A stretch of 64,000 nt of DNA, from positions 1 through 64,000 of the forward strand of contig DCVL01000043.1 in the NCBI GenBank assembly GCA_002328035.1, read 5' to 3'. Every line of letters begins with the position of its first letter. Within the stretch, counting starts at the first letter, position 1. The notes below the pieces were generated by a model. It saw only the letters and a list, made by a program, of their open reading frames with translations, made no database searches and was not told the DNA's origin. Both the position numbers and the translations under genes were made by a program. This DNA comes from Geobacter sp. UBA2189 (lineage in GTDB: Bacteria; Desulfobacterota; Desulfuromonadia; Geobacterales; Pseudopelobacteraceae). Shown here piece by piece: positions 8,860-18,384 of the stretch.

Positions 8860-9005
8860 TTTCTTCTCCAAAATTCAGCACACTTCAATACAAGATAATG
8901 AGAAGTATACCAGTCAAAAAAAATATCGCAGCAGATTAAATACAGAAAAAGCGGGACACCGAGGCAGCCCACTTTTCCCAAATCAAACAAGATGAACTCA
9001 ACAGC

Positions 9006-10172
9006 CTACTTTAAAAATTCCCGTCCAAACGGCGACATCTGCCTCAGGCGGGCTATTATTGGCGGCAATTCTTTTACTACAGCATCAATCTCAGCATCAG
9101 TAGTATATCGGGAGAGTGAAAACCGGACTGAGCCATGGGCGCATGTAAAAGGAACCCCCATGGCTCGTAAGACATGGGAAGGCTCCAGTGAGCCGGAGGT
9201 GCAGGCGCTGCCGGATGAGGCGCAGATTCCCAATTCAGAAAGCAGCAGCAGAATAGCTTCACCTTCTACAAATTCAAAGGCGATTGAAGTGGTGTTTGGC
9301 AACCTCTCTGCTCCGCCGCCATTTACCTGTGCATGGGGAATCGCAGCCATAAGTTCTTTTTCAAGTCGTTCACACTTGGCCTTGACTACAGTATTTTCAA
9401 ACTCCATGAACTCACCGGCAAGTTGACAGGCCTTACCCAGTGCAATAATGGCTGCTGTATTCTCAGTGCCGGCACGTCGGTTTTTTTCCTGATGTCCACC
9501 AACAATAAGAGGTTTAAATGGAGTCCCCTTGCGGACATACAAGGCACCTATCCCTTTTGGCGCATGTAGTTTATGTCCAGAAACAGAAAGCATATCTATC
9601 TTTGAAGAAGCCATGTTAACAGGGATCTTGCCAACAGTCTGAACCGCATCGGTATGGAACTGTGCTCCATGACGTTTTGCGATGGCAGCAGCCTCTTCAA
9701 CCGGAAATATCACTCCGGTTTCGTTATTGGCCCACATAAGTGATACTATGGCTGTATTATCATCGATTGCCTGCTTGTACTCATCCATATTCAGCCGCCC
9801 TGCGCCATCTACACCTATCTCAGTAACGCTGTATCCCTTGCTTGCCAGTTCCCTGCAAAAACTGAGGATAGCTGGGTGTTCCACCCGGCTGGTGATTATA
9901 TGACGACGCTCAGGCATAACTTCAAGCGCAGAGCGGATAGCGGTATTGTCGCTCTCTGTACCACAGGCAGTAAATATTATCTCTTCAGGGGTTGCACCGA
10001 GGAGATCGGCAACTCTTTTTCTGGCCTCGGTTACCTTGCTCTGCACCTGACCACCAAAGTAATGCATTGAACTGGGATTGCCATACAGTTCACAAAAGTA
10101 TGGGCGCATCTCCTCAAAGACAGCGTCATCCACCCTTGTAGTGGCGTTGTTATCAAGATAAATCTCCTTCAT
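9006..10172 (-). CDS. nifS: Cysteine desulfurase NifS
   Basis: This PLP enzyme takes sulfur from L-cysteine and passes it as persulfide to the NifU scaffold. The 388 residues show the class V aminotransferase fold with the PLP lysine Lys201 in SVSGHKLHAPKG and the catalytic Cys324 in the loop SSGSACTSG. The start overlaps nifU by 4 bases (ATGA), so the pair is translationally coupled. There are no nitrogenase structural genes here. In Geobacter-type bacteria NifS/NifU is known to serve general Fe-S assembly, and I infer that role. Confidence 0.95.
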   Translation of the reverse strand: MKEIYLDNNATTRVDDAVFEEMRPYFCELYGNPSSMHYFGGQVQSKVTEARKRVADLLGATPEEIIFTACGTESDNTAIRSALEVMPERRHIITSRVEHPAILSFCRELASKGYSVTEIGVDGAGRLNMDEYKQAIDDNTAIVSLMWANNETGVIFPVEEAAAIAKRHGAQFHTDAVQTVGKIPVNMASSKIDMLSVSGHKLHAPKGIGALYVRKGTPFKPLIVGGHQEKNRRAGTENTAAIIALGKACQLAGEFMEFENTVVKAKCERLEKELMAAIPHAQVNGGGAERLPNTTSIAFEFVEGEAILLLLSELGICASSGSACTSGSLEPSHVLRAMGVPFTCAHGSVRFSLSRYTTDAEIDAVVKELPPIIARLRQMSPFGREFLK

Positions 10173-11035
10173 GCCGACACCTCCGTTACTATAAGACCCT
10201 CATAAACCAGTTCACGCAGCTTCATCTGAACATATCTGGCTGTATTGCCAGAAGACACACAGCCTGCGCAGGCCTTTCTAAAAGCTATCTGGACAAGGTC
10301 TCCGTCAATATCAATCAGCTCCAGATCCCCTCCGTCAGCTCTCAGGAGAGGCCGAATATCACGTTCCAGCACCTCCTGAATCAGTTGCATCTTCTTAAGA
10401 TTCGAGAGTTTGGGTCTGGCTCCGCTCTCTTTATCCTTATCAAGCACCTCAGCAATAATCTCTTTAATCCTGGGGAGACAGCTGCCACAGGCGCCACCGG
10501 CCTTGGTGAAATTGGTTACCTGTTCAACGGTTGTAAGATGGTTATCTGCAATTACCCGTTTAAGGAATGTGTCCGTAATACCGAAGCATTTACAGACCAG
10601 ATTACCTTCATACTCAGGATAGGCATGACCATGATCATGCTCGGCATCATGCTCTGGAATCTCCATGCCGCGATACTTAAAGATCGCAACTTCAAGCGCC
10701 TCCTGCCCCATTACAGAACAGTGCATCTTCTCCTCTGGCAGACCACCCAGAAACTCTGCAATATCCTGATTGGTTACTGCCAGAGCCTCATCCAGGGTCT
10801 TCCCCTTGACCATCTCTGTAAGGGCGGATGAAGAGGCAATGGCGCTGGCGCAGCCAAAGGTCTGGAATTTGGCGTCAGCTATCTTCTCTTTCTTATCATC
10901 CAACTTCAGATACAGCTTAAGGGCATCGCCACATGCCAGGCTTCCTACCTCACCCACCGCATCGGCATCAGCTATATCGCCCACATTGCGGGGATTCAGA
11001 AAATGGTCTTTAACCTTCGGGGTATAATCCCACAT
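10169..11035 (-). CDS. nifU: Fe-S cluster scaffold protein NifU
   Basis: The 288-residue protein has the full three-part NifU layout. The N-terminal IscU-like scaffold carries its three cysteines (in SLACGD, TFGCAS and MHCSV). A central [2Fe-2S] BFD-type domain has LVCKCFG and GGACGSCLP. The C-terminal Nfu domain has CAGCVSSG. It builds Fe-S clusters with sulfur from NifS and delivers them to apoproteins. AAAGGAG lies 10 bases before the ATG. It may be co-transcribed with the phosphohexomutase gene, 32 bases upstream. No iscR regulator is nearby. Confidence 0.95.
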   Translation of the reverse strand: MWDYTPKVKDHFLNPRNVGDIADADAVGEVGSLACGDALKLYLKLDDKKEKIADAKFQTFGCASAIASSSALTEMVKGKTLDEALAVTNQDIAEFLGGLPEEKMHCSVMGQEALEVAIFKYRGMEIPEHDAEHDHGHAYPEYEGNLVCKCFGITDTFLKRVIADNHLTTVEQVTNFTKAGGACGSCLPRIKEIIAEVLDKDKESGARPKLSNLKKMQLIQEVLERDIRPLLRADGGDLELIDIDGDLVQIAFRKACAGCVSSGNTARYVQMKLRELVYEGLIVTEVSA

Positions 11036-11067
11036 GTTTTGTTTACTCCTTTGATTCTTGATAGTTC

Positions 11068-12486
11068 CTATCCAAGTATAAATTTCTTGCCCGCTTCCAT
11101 TACCTCAGTCAAGCGCGCCTCTGTTGATGCCTCGCCATACAGTCTTACTACCGGCTCTGTGCCCGATTTGCGGAACAGAATCCAGGAACCGTCTTCAAGT
11201 ATCAGCTTAACGCCGTCAACAGTAACAACATCCTTGACCACAGCTCCGGCTATCTCTTTCGGAACCGCTGCCACCTTAGCCGGATAGGCAGCTTCAAGCT
11301 CCGCAGAGAGCTTAAGATTTGCGCGTCTTGTGATAAAGCGTCCCACCTCTCCATACAGCCTTTCAAGCAATTCCCGTACCGTCTTACCTTCACGGGCCAC
11401 CATCTCGGCCACAAGGAAACAGGCCAGAATACCGTCCTTTTCAGGAACATGCCCTTTAATGGTAAGACCTGCGCTCTCTTCACCACCTATAACTATTTTA
11501 TCCTGGGTAATCAATTCACCTATGTATTTGAAACCAACAGGTGTCTCATAAACAGGCACACCATGCTTTTTTGCTACGGCATCAACAAAATGGGAGGTTG
11601 CAACACTGCGGGCAACGCCGCCGGATAGCTTCCGGACACGAATCAGATAATCAAGCAGAAGAGCAATAATGTAGTTGGGCTCAATGAATGAACCATCAGC
11701 ATCAATGATTCCAAATCGATCAGCATCACCATCTGTGGCAAGCCCAAGGCGTATAGCAGGGTCAGCCTTTACCAGAGAGATAAAATCAGGGATATGAGCC
11801 TCGGAAGGCTCAGGCGGCTGGCCGCCAAAGTATGGATCAAGATTATCGTTTATGATGGTATACGGAACACCACGATCTTTAAGGGGGGTATCAAGATAAC
11901 CACGGGCAGTCCCGTAAAGCGGGTTAAGGGCAAGCTTTCCGATTGACTTCAAAGCCTCAAAGTCAATCTTTTGTTCCAGCGCCGACAGATAGGTTTCTCT
12001 TGGATCAATCAGTTCAAGCAATCCACGCTGCCTGGCCTCTTCAAGAGAGATCTCAATGTATCCACCCACCCCCATCATAGCATTGGCAAGGCGCTCAATC
12101 TCTTTGGTTGTTTCAGGCAAGGCAGGGCCGCCCCAGGATGGAGAAAACTTTATACCGTTATATTCCGGCGGATTGTGGCTGGCTGTAAAATTGATTCCTC
12201 CAGCAGCTCCACGGCGAAGGATCTCAAACGCAATTACCGGCGTAGGGACATCCCTGTCACAGAGCAGAGCCTTGATACCGGATCCGGCAAGCACTTGAGC
12301 CGCTTTTTCGGTAAATATCCTACCCATGAAACGGGTGTCTCTACCGATAATAACCCCTTTGTTCGCCTCGCCAGAAGCCTTTAGATAATCAGCAATAGCC
12401 TGGCTCACAATCTTCACATTCCGATATGTAAAATCATCCGCTATGACTCCACGCCAGCCGGAAGTGCCAAAAGCAATTCGGGTCAT
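11068..12486 (-). CDS. Phosphoglucomutase/phosphomannomutase family enzyme
   Basis: The 472-residue alpha-D-phosphohexomutase moves phosphate between C1 and C6 of a hexose. The phosphoserine Ser103 lies in TASHNP, the metal loop is DGDADRFG, the sugar-binding loop is GGEESAGL, and the C-terminal phosphate-binding loop is FRKSGTEPVVR. An ideal GGAGGAG precedes the ATG. The sequence alone does not separate glucose, mannose or glucosamine specificity, so I leave the symbol open. It heads a likely operon with nifU and nifS. Confidence 0.9.
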   Translation of the reverse strand: MTRIAFGTSGWRGVIADDFTYRNVKIVSQAIADYLKASGEANKGVIIGRDTRFMGRIFTEKAAQVLAGSGIKALLCDRDVPTPVIAFEILRRGAAGGINFTASHNPPEYNGIKFSPSWGGPALPETTKEIERLANAMMGVGGYIEISLEEARQRGLLELIDPRETYLSALEQKIDFEALKSIGKLALNPLYGTARGYLDTPLKDRGVPYTIINDNLDPYFGGQPPEPSEAHIPDFISLVKADPAIRLGLATDGDADRFGIIDADGSFIEPNYIIALLLDYLIRVRKLSGGVARSVATSHFVDAVAKKHGVPVYETPVGFKYIGELITQDKIVIGGEESAGLTIKGHVPEKDGILACFLVAEMVAREGKTVRELLERLYGEVGRFITRRANLKLSAELEAAYPAKVAAVPKEIAGAVVKDVVTVDGVKLILEDGSWILFRKSGTEPVVRLYGEASTEARLTEVMEAGKKFILG

Positions 12487-12679
12487 ATCTCCTCCAGAAA
12501 AAGCAAAGTATAATAAGATAGCTTTAATCTTTTAAAGCTACTACAGCGCGTTATCTGCGTCAAGACAAACGGCTGCAGGATTTACTGCCAGATATTTGTC
12601 ACGGTTGAGATTGCTTTTCCAAAAACTTCCATACTCAAGATGTAGTGACAAAATTGGCCTTATAGGTGTATAGATATCT

Positions 12680-12695
12680 TGGCACACAGGTGGCA
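12680..12695 (+). promoter_or_regulatory. Probable sigma-54 (-24/-12) promoter of the Lon-like gene
   Basis: TGGCACACAGGTGGCA keeps the invariant GG and GC dinucleotides at the correct spacing and matches the consensus TGGCACG-N4-TTGCW at all but two positions. It lies 71 bases before the ATG, followed by an A/T-rich stretch. The 280-base gap between the divergent mutase and protease genes holds no other feature I can support. No activator-binding site was identified. Confidence 0.6.
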
Positions 12696-12766
12696 AAAAC
12701 AGTATAAGCATTTGTTTTTTCAATAATTTATAATTAAAATTATATATTTGCAAAACAGGAGGGGTC

Positions 12767-15244
12767 ATGTCCGTTATCAAAAGTTGTCGCCTGGAGACTG
12801 AAAAACTCCGATGGAGCTGTAACCCTGAGCAGTTTGAATTTGAGACAACAGCCGATCTGCCTGATCTTGTAGATGCAGTAGGACAGGAACGGGCTCTTCG
12901 TTCGATAGAATTCGGTCTGGGGGTAAAGGAGACAGGATTCAACCTCTACATCTCTGGTGAAACAGGCACAGGCCGTACCTCAACCATTCGCAACCTTCTT
13001 CGACAGAGGGCAAAAGATGAACCGACCCCGGATGACTGGGTCTATGTCTACAACTTTAAAGATGCGGACAGCCCTGTTTCACTGTCTCTTCCTGCAGGCA
13101 GAGGCGCTGAACTTGTCGCGGATATGAAAGAACTTATTGAGGCTTTCAAGAAAGATATACCTAAAGCCCTCGAAAGTAAGGAGTATGAATCAAGGCGTAC
13201 AGAGATACTTGAACAGTACCAGACTGCAAGCAACAAGCTCTTTGAAACTCTGGAGACTGAATCGGAAGAACATGGATTTGTACTGCAAAGAACCGTTTCA
13301 GGACTGGTAATCGTCCCTCAGAAGGATGAACACAACTTCACCCAGGAGGAGTACGACGCATTGACGGATGAAGAGAGGACGAAGCTTGAAGAGCAGGGAA
13401 AGTTTCTGACAGAAAGGTTGAACGATGTACTGCGTCAGGTAAGAGACAATGAAAAGGCTACAAAGGATGCCCTGGCTCAGGCAGACCGTGAGTTAGGACT
13501 CTCATGCCTTGGACATCGCCTTGATCCTGTTCGTGAGAAGTACGAAGGATTGGAAAAGGTGCTGACCTATCTTGAGAGTGTGCAGGAGGATATACTCAAG
13601 AACCTTGAAGATTTTAAACCACAACCAACCCAGCCCCAGATTCCAGGCCTGAAGATCCCCAGACAGGAGCCAAGCTTTGAAAGGTATGATGTCAATCTGC
13701 TGGTAGACCACAAGGAGACCGTGGGCGCTCCCATAGTCTTTGAATCAAACCCTACCTACAACAACTTGTTTGGCAGGATTGAACATGTAATGCAGTACGG
13801 CGGTGTAGCTGTAACAGATTTTACGATGATTAAGGCTGGCGCACTGCATCGGGCAAGTGGCGGCTATCTTGTCATTGATGCCCGCGAGGTATTGATCAAC
13901 CCGTTTGTATGGGATTCCCTGAAACGTGCCATCCGCACCAGCGAGATAAGGATTGAGGATGTCCTTGAACAGTACCGTTTTATGACCATGGTTTCACTAA
14001 AACCTGAACCGGTACCACTTTCGGCGAAGATAGTGCTTGTAGGCACCCCATGGATCTACTATCTACTCTATTATCAGGATCCTGATTACAGGAAGTTTTT
14101 CAAGGTTAAAGCAGAGTTTGACAGTAGTGTTTCCCGCACGCCAGAGGTTATGAATGAGTATGCGCTGTTTGTAGCCACGCTTTGCAGAGAGAAAAATCTC
14201 CTGCACTTTGATCGCTCCGGCGTAGCCGGCCTGCTCGAATACACTGCCCGTATGGTGGACAATCAGAAAAAACTATCCTCGCGTTTCATGGAGATAGCCG
14301 ACTTTGTTCGTGAAGCCAGTTTTTGGGCAGAGCGTGACGGAAAGGCTGTAATTTCACATGATGCTGTTCTAAGAGCCGCAGAAGAACAGCTCTACCGCTT
14401 CAATCGTATTGAAGAGCGGATGCAGGAACTTTTTGATGACGGAACGATAATGGTTGATACGGAAGGTGCCGTTGTTGGTCAGATAAACGGACTTTCCGTT
14501 CTTTCCCTGGGGGATCACACCTTCGGACGCCCATCAAGAATAACCGCAAGAACCTGGCTGGGGCAGGCCGGCATGATAAATGTTGAGAGAGAGGTAAAGC
14601 TTTCAGGTCCTATTCACGACAAAGGGGTATTGATACTTACCGGTTATCTGGGTGGGCTTTTTGCCCGTGTTCGTCCTCTTTCTCTCTCTGCATCCATCTG
14701 TTTTGAGCAGAACTATGACGGAGTTGAGGGAGACAGCGCATCATCAACTGAACTTTACGGACTTCTCTCGGCTCTCTCTGGGATACCTTTAAAACAAGGA
14801 ATAGCAGTTACCGGCAGTGTCAACCAGCGAGGACAGATCCAGCCAATTGGAGGAGTAAACCACAAGATCGAGGGATTCTATGCCGTCTGCAAGGCAAAAG
14901 GGCTTACCGGTGAACAAGGGGTATTGATTCCAAAGACAAATGAGCGGCATCTGATGCTTAAGGAAGAGGTTGTTGAGGCGATCAAGGATGGAAGATTCCA
15001 TCTCTGGAGTATCGGAACAATTGAAGAAGGGATTGAGATCCTGACAGGAATACCGGCAGGCAGGATGACAAAAAGTGGAACCTTCCAGAAAGGTACGGTT
15101 TTTTATCAGGTAGATCAGGCCTTGAAAAAGATGCACGAACTGATGCAATCCGAGGATGAGGATAAAAAGAAGAAAAACAGAAAAAAAAGAGGAACTGTCG
15201 CCAGAAAAAAAACCGTTGAACCACCCAGAAAGCAGATGCCATGA
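12767..15244 (+). CDS. Lon-like ATP-binding protease (AAA_32 plus S16 domain)
   Basis: The 825-residue protein has an N-terminal AAA-type region and a C-terminal S16 Lon protease domain with Ser657 (GDSASST) and Lys700 (GGVNHKIEG) as catalytic dyad. This is the AAA_32-containing Lon-like family, not housekeeping LonA: the LonA substrate-binding domain is missing. The Walker A motif (residues 64-71) is GETGTGRT, with Arg in place of the usual Lys; I recall this variant in the family, and it may mean weak or altered ATP use. A Lys-rich tail ends the protein. AGGAGGGG precedes the ATG. The stop overlaps the next gene by 4 bases. A sigma-54 promoter candidate lies upstream. Confidence 0.9.
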   Translation: MSVIKSCRLETEKLRWSCNPEQFEFETTADLPDLVDAVGQERALRSIEFGLGVKETGFNLYISGETGTGRTSTIRNLLRQRAKDEPTPDDWVYVYNFKDADSPVSLSLPAGRGAELVADMKELIEAFKKDIPKALESKEYESRRTEILEQYQTASNKLFETLETESEEHGFVLQRTVSGLVIVPQKDEHNFTQEEYDALTDEERTKLEEQGKFLTERLNDVLRQVRDNEKATKDALAQADRELGLSCLGHRLDPVREKYEGLEKVLTYLESVQEDILKNLEDFKPQPTQPQIPGLKIPRQEPSFERYDVNLLVDHKETVGAPIVFESNPTYNNLFGRIEHVMQYGGVAVTDFTMIKAGALHRASGGYLVIDAREVLINPFVWDSLKRAIRTSEIRIEDVLEQYRFMTMVSLKPEPVPLSAKIVLVGTPWIYYLLYYQDPDYRKFFKVKAEFDSSVSRTPEVMNEYALFVATLCREKNLLHFDRSGVAGLLEYTARMVDNQKKLSSRFMEIADFVREASFWAERDGKAVISHDAVLRAAEEQLYRFNRIEERMQELFDDGTIMVDTEGAVVGQINGLSVLSLGDHTFGRPSRITARTWLGQAGMINVEREVKLSGPIHDKGVLILTGYLGGLFARVRPLSLSASICFEQNYDGVEGDSASSTELYGLLSALSGIPLKQGIAVTGSVNQRGQIQPIGGVNHKIEGFYAVCKAKGLTGEQGVLIPKTNERHLMLKEEVVEAIKDGRFHLWSIGTIEEGIEILTGIPAGRMTKSGTFQKGTVFYQVDQALKKMHELMQSEDEDKKKKNRKKRGTVARKKTVEPPRKQMP

Positions 15245-15852
15245 AGAAAGTCGAACAGCCTGCTGCCCGTTATGATTTTTTTGCCTTTCTTGCGCGGATG
15301 AAATACATAAACCGCTGGGGTTTGATGAGAAACACCCAGACGGAGAACATTCAGGAACATTCACTGGATGTGGCTGTGCTGGCTCACTCACTCGTCGTCA
15401 TTCGAAACAGCTTCTACAACGGTAATCTGGATCCCAATCTTGCCGCAATGTACGGCATCTTCCATGATGCCAGTGAGATATTTACCGGCGATATGCCAAC
15501 ACCGGTAAAGCATTTTAATCCCCACTTCAAGAAGTCGTTCCACCAGCTTGAGGATCGTGCGCGGAAAAAGCTGCTGGCAATGTTGCCGCCTGAGCTTTCC
15601 AGTGTGTATGAACCTCTCTTCTTTTTTGAGGAACAGGACAATCAGTACCAGCCGCTTATAAAGGCTGCTGACAAGATTGCTGCGCTAATCAAATGCATTG
15701 AAGAAGAAAAGTCCGGTAATCTTGAATTCAAACGCGCCGGACAGGAACATCTGGAAAACCTGCGTAAAAGCGAGCTGCCTGAAGTTATTTATTTTCTTGA
15801 TCATTTTTTGCCTGGCTATTGGCTCTCTCTGGATGAACTCCATCTGGGATAA
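15241..15852 (+). CDS. YfbR-like HD-domain 5'-deoxynucleotidase
   Basis: The 203-residue HD-domain phosphohydrolase matches the YfbR family, which removes phosphate from deoxynucleoside 5'-monophosphates. The metal ligands are visible as QEHSLDVAVLAH near residue 40 and the HD pair in GIFHDASEIFTGD near residue 75. The family-typical RWGLMRNTQTENIQEHS is present at the N-terminus. The ATG overlaps the stop of the Lon-like gene (ATGA), so translation is coupled and both genes share the upstream promoter. Confidence 0.88.
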   Translation: MKKVEQPAARYDFFAFLARMKYINRWGLMRNTQTENIQEHSLDVAVLAHSLVVIRNSFYNGNLDPNLAAMYGIFHDASEIFTGDMPTPVKHFNPHFKKSFHQLEDRARKKLLAMLPPELSSVYEPLFFFEEQDNQYQPLIKAADKIAALIKCIEEEKSGNLEFKRAGQEHLENLRKSELPEVIYFLDHFLPGYWLSLDELHLG

Positions 15853-15906
15853 CTTGCGTAATCAGGTTTCTGATTTAAACTGTCTGAAAAGTTCAGAAAG
15901 GTTTAT

Positions 15907-18384
15907 ATGAAGCGGGCCAAGATTAAACATGCCAACTGGCTGGTCGCAGGTACACTGACCATTCTGCTGCTTCTGGCGGCGCTGATACAGTGGTATCCCC
16001 TACAACTGCTTGAATACAAGACATATGATCTGCGAGCAAGATTACGGGTCAAGAAGCCAGAAGCGCCGATCGTCATAGTCGCCATAGACGATGCGAGCAT
16101 TGAAAGATTGGGACGCTGGCCCTGGCCCAGAAGCTATATGGCTGAAATGATGACCCAGATTGCCGCATGCGAGCCCGCACTTATTGGAACCAACATCCTT
16201 TACACAGAGGCAGACAGAAACTCTGCCCTGGATGAACTTAGATTGCTGCAGGAAACGGTTGTAAAACTTGGAGGCAGCCCTGCAATCCTTGATGCCATAA
16301 CCCAATCTGCGGAGCGACTTGACAACGATACTCTTTTAACCGCTTCACTTGCTGCAACAAACAAGGTGATACTCCCACTGTTTTTCACCCTGGGCGACCA
16401 GGCAGCCACCCCTGATCCAAATCTACCCGAATATCTGAAAAAAATCTCAAAAGAGCAGGCCAGCAAGGGCAAACTTATACAAGCCACAGAGCTTTCAGCT
16501 CCGATCGCTCCCTTTGCAGAGAAGGCACTTTCCCTCGGACATATCAATATCATTCAAGACAGTGATGGTACGGTGCGGAGTGAATCACTGCTAATCTATT
16601 ACCGTGGGCGCATCTACCCGTCATTTGCCCTACGGGCAGCGCTGACCTACCTGCATATACCACCAAGTCAGCTTACAGTTTCAAATGAACGTCTGACCGC
16701 CGGACAACTCTCAATTCCTGTAGATCAGCAGGGACGGATGCTTATCAGCTACAATGGAGGGTTTGGCAGTTTTCCCACCTATTCCTTCTTTGATGTGGCA
16801 TCTGGCAGCGTAAAACCGGAGACCTTTAAAGGCAAGATTGTCTTGATAGGCTCTGTAGCCACAGGTATCGCCAATTTCACAGTTACACCTTTCCAGTCTA
16901 CCTATCCAACTATTGAGCTTATAGCCACAGCTATCGAAAACATTATCAATAAAAGTTCAATTTCACGTCCTGCCTGGTTAATCTGGGCAGAACTGGGAAC
17001 AATGCTTCTGTTTGGGATTTTTCTGGCATTTGCAATCCCGCGTCTTAAAGCCGGTATGAGCGCAGCCATAGCATTTGGCCTGTTTCTGATATGGAATGGT
17101 TCAGCAGTCTGGCTGTTCGCCACCAAAGGAATCTGGCTTGGGATGGTTGCCCCTACATTGCTGCTTGCAATCGGTTATACAGCCATGGTCTCAATCCGCT
17201 ACATGGTAACCGAACAACGCAACGAACTGGTTGAAAGTGACAGCATTGAGACAAACAAGATGCTGGGGCTTTCGTTTCAGGGACAGGGGCTTTTGGATCT
17301 GGCATTTGAAAAATTCCTCAAATGTCCTGTAGAGAATAATACCATCAGGGATCTTCTTTATAATCTGGCGCTTGATTTTGAACGGAAGAGGATGTTTAAC
17401 AAGGCCGCTGCGGTGTACGAGCATATCCTGACAGTTGGAGATTACAAGGATATAAAAGAGCGAATCTCAACCATGAAAACAGCCGGAGAGACAATGATAT
17501 TTGGAGGAACCGGCAGACGTGAAGGGACAATAATTGCTGGAGCCGCCGTATCCCCAACAATCGGGAGATATGAGATTCAGAAAGAACTGGGGCGAGGTGC
17601 CATGGGGGTTGTCTATCTCGGCAAAGATCCAAAAATCAACAGGATGGTTGCCATAAAGACCGTCCGTTTTGAAGATGTTGACCAGGATCTTCTCGATGAA
17701 ACAAAAAAACGGTTCTTCCGCGAGGCAGAAGCTGCAGGTACCCTGAATCATCCAAATATAGTAACCATCTACGATGTTGGAGAAGAGGAAGATCTGGCCT
17801 ACGTTGCTATGGAGCTGCTTGATGGTTCAGATCTTACCCCATATGTTAAAAAAGAAAAACTCCTGCCCGTAAAGGAACTCCTCAAGATTATAAGCAGTGT
17901 GGCGGAGGGGTTGGCCTTTGCCCATGAAAAGGGGATAGTTCACCGTGACATAAAACCTGCAAATATAATGCTGCTAAATGATGGAACCGTAAAGATCGCT
18001 GATTTTGGGATCGCCCGGATAACCACATCATCATCCACCCAGACCGGCACTGTACTTGGAACTCCCAGCTATATGTCACCGGAACAGGTAGCAGGTCAGA
18101 AGGTTGATGGCCGATCAGACCTGTTTTCTCTGGGTGTTGCAATGTACGAACTGCTATCCGGCCAAAAACCGTTTACCGGAGATAGCATTGCGGCTCTTAT
18201 GTACGCCATAGCAAACAAGCCGCCGGTGCTGATTACCCAGATTAATCCTGATATACCTCAATGTTGCGCCTATATAACCCACCGCTTGATAACCAAGGAA
18301 CTGGCCAAGCGGTATCAGAATGCGCGGGAAGTGGTGGAGCATGTCAAGATCTGCCTGGCAAAGATCGGGGGAGGGACAACATGA
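15907..18384 (+). CDS. CHASE2-domain receptor Ser/Thr protein kinase
   Basis: The 825-residue membrane protein has a TM segment near residues 11-29, a periplasmic CHASE2 sensor (about 33-345, with VAIDDASIERLGRWPWPR), three further TM segments (about 356-430), a short TPR-like linker and a cytoplasmic eukaryotic-type kinase (552-825). Kinase residues are intact: Gly-rich loop GRGAMG (562-567), Lys584, catalytic Asp681 in HRDIKPAN and Asp699 in DFG. It should phosphorylate Ser/Thr in response to an unknown envelope signal. The ATG follows AAAGG. A PP2C phosphatase and an FHA protein lie just downstream. The stop overlaps the start of the decayed gene that follows. Confidence 0.93.
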   Translation: MKRAKIKHANWLVAGTLTILLLLAALIQWYPLQLLEYKTYDLRARLRVKKPEAPIVIVAIDDASIERLGRWPWPRSYMAEMMTQIAACEPALIGTNILYTEADRNSALDELRLLQETVVKLGGSPAILDAITQSAERLDNDTLLTASLAATNKVILPLFFTLGDQAATPDPNLPEYLKKISKEQASKGKLIQATELSAPIAPFAEKALSLGHINIIQDSDGTVRSESLLIYYRGRIYPSFALRAALTYLHIPPSQLTVSNERLTAGQLSIPVDQQGRMLISYNGGFGSFPTYSFFDVASGSVKPETFKGKIVLIGSVATGIANFTVTPFQSTYPTIELIATAIENIINKSSISRPAWLIWAELGTMLLFGIFLAFAIPRLKAGMSAAIAFGLFLIWNGSAVWLFATKGIWLGMVAPTLLLAIGYTAMVSIRYMVTEQRNELVESDSIETNKMLGLSFQGQGLLDLAFEKFLKCPVENNTIRDLLYNLALDFERKRMFNKAAAVYEHILTVGDYKDIKERISTMKTAGETMIFGGTGRREGTIIAGAAVSPTIGRYEIQKELGRGAMGVVYLGKDPKINRMVAIKTVRFEDVDQDLLDETKKRFFREAEAAGTLNHPNIVTIYDVGEEEDLAYVAMELLDGSDLTPYVKKEKLLPVKELLKIISSVAEGLAFAHEKGIVHRDIKPANIMLLNDGTVKIADFGIARITTSSSTQTGTVLGTPSYMSPEQVAGQKVDGRSDLFSLGVAMYELLSGQKPFTGDSIAALMYAIANKPPVLITQINPDIPQCCAYITHRLITKELAKRYQNAREVVEHVKICLAKIGGGTT

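Noticed and set aside
12541..12942. 133-residue minus-strand open frame
   Set aside because: It overlaps the start of the Lon-like gene and its sigma-54 promoter and shows no protein-like pattern.
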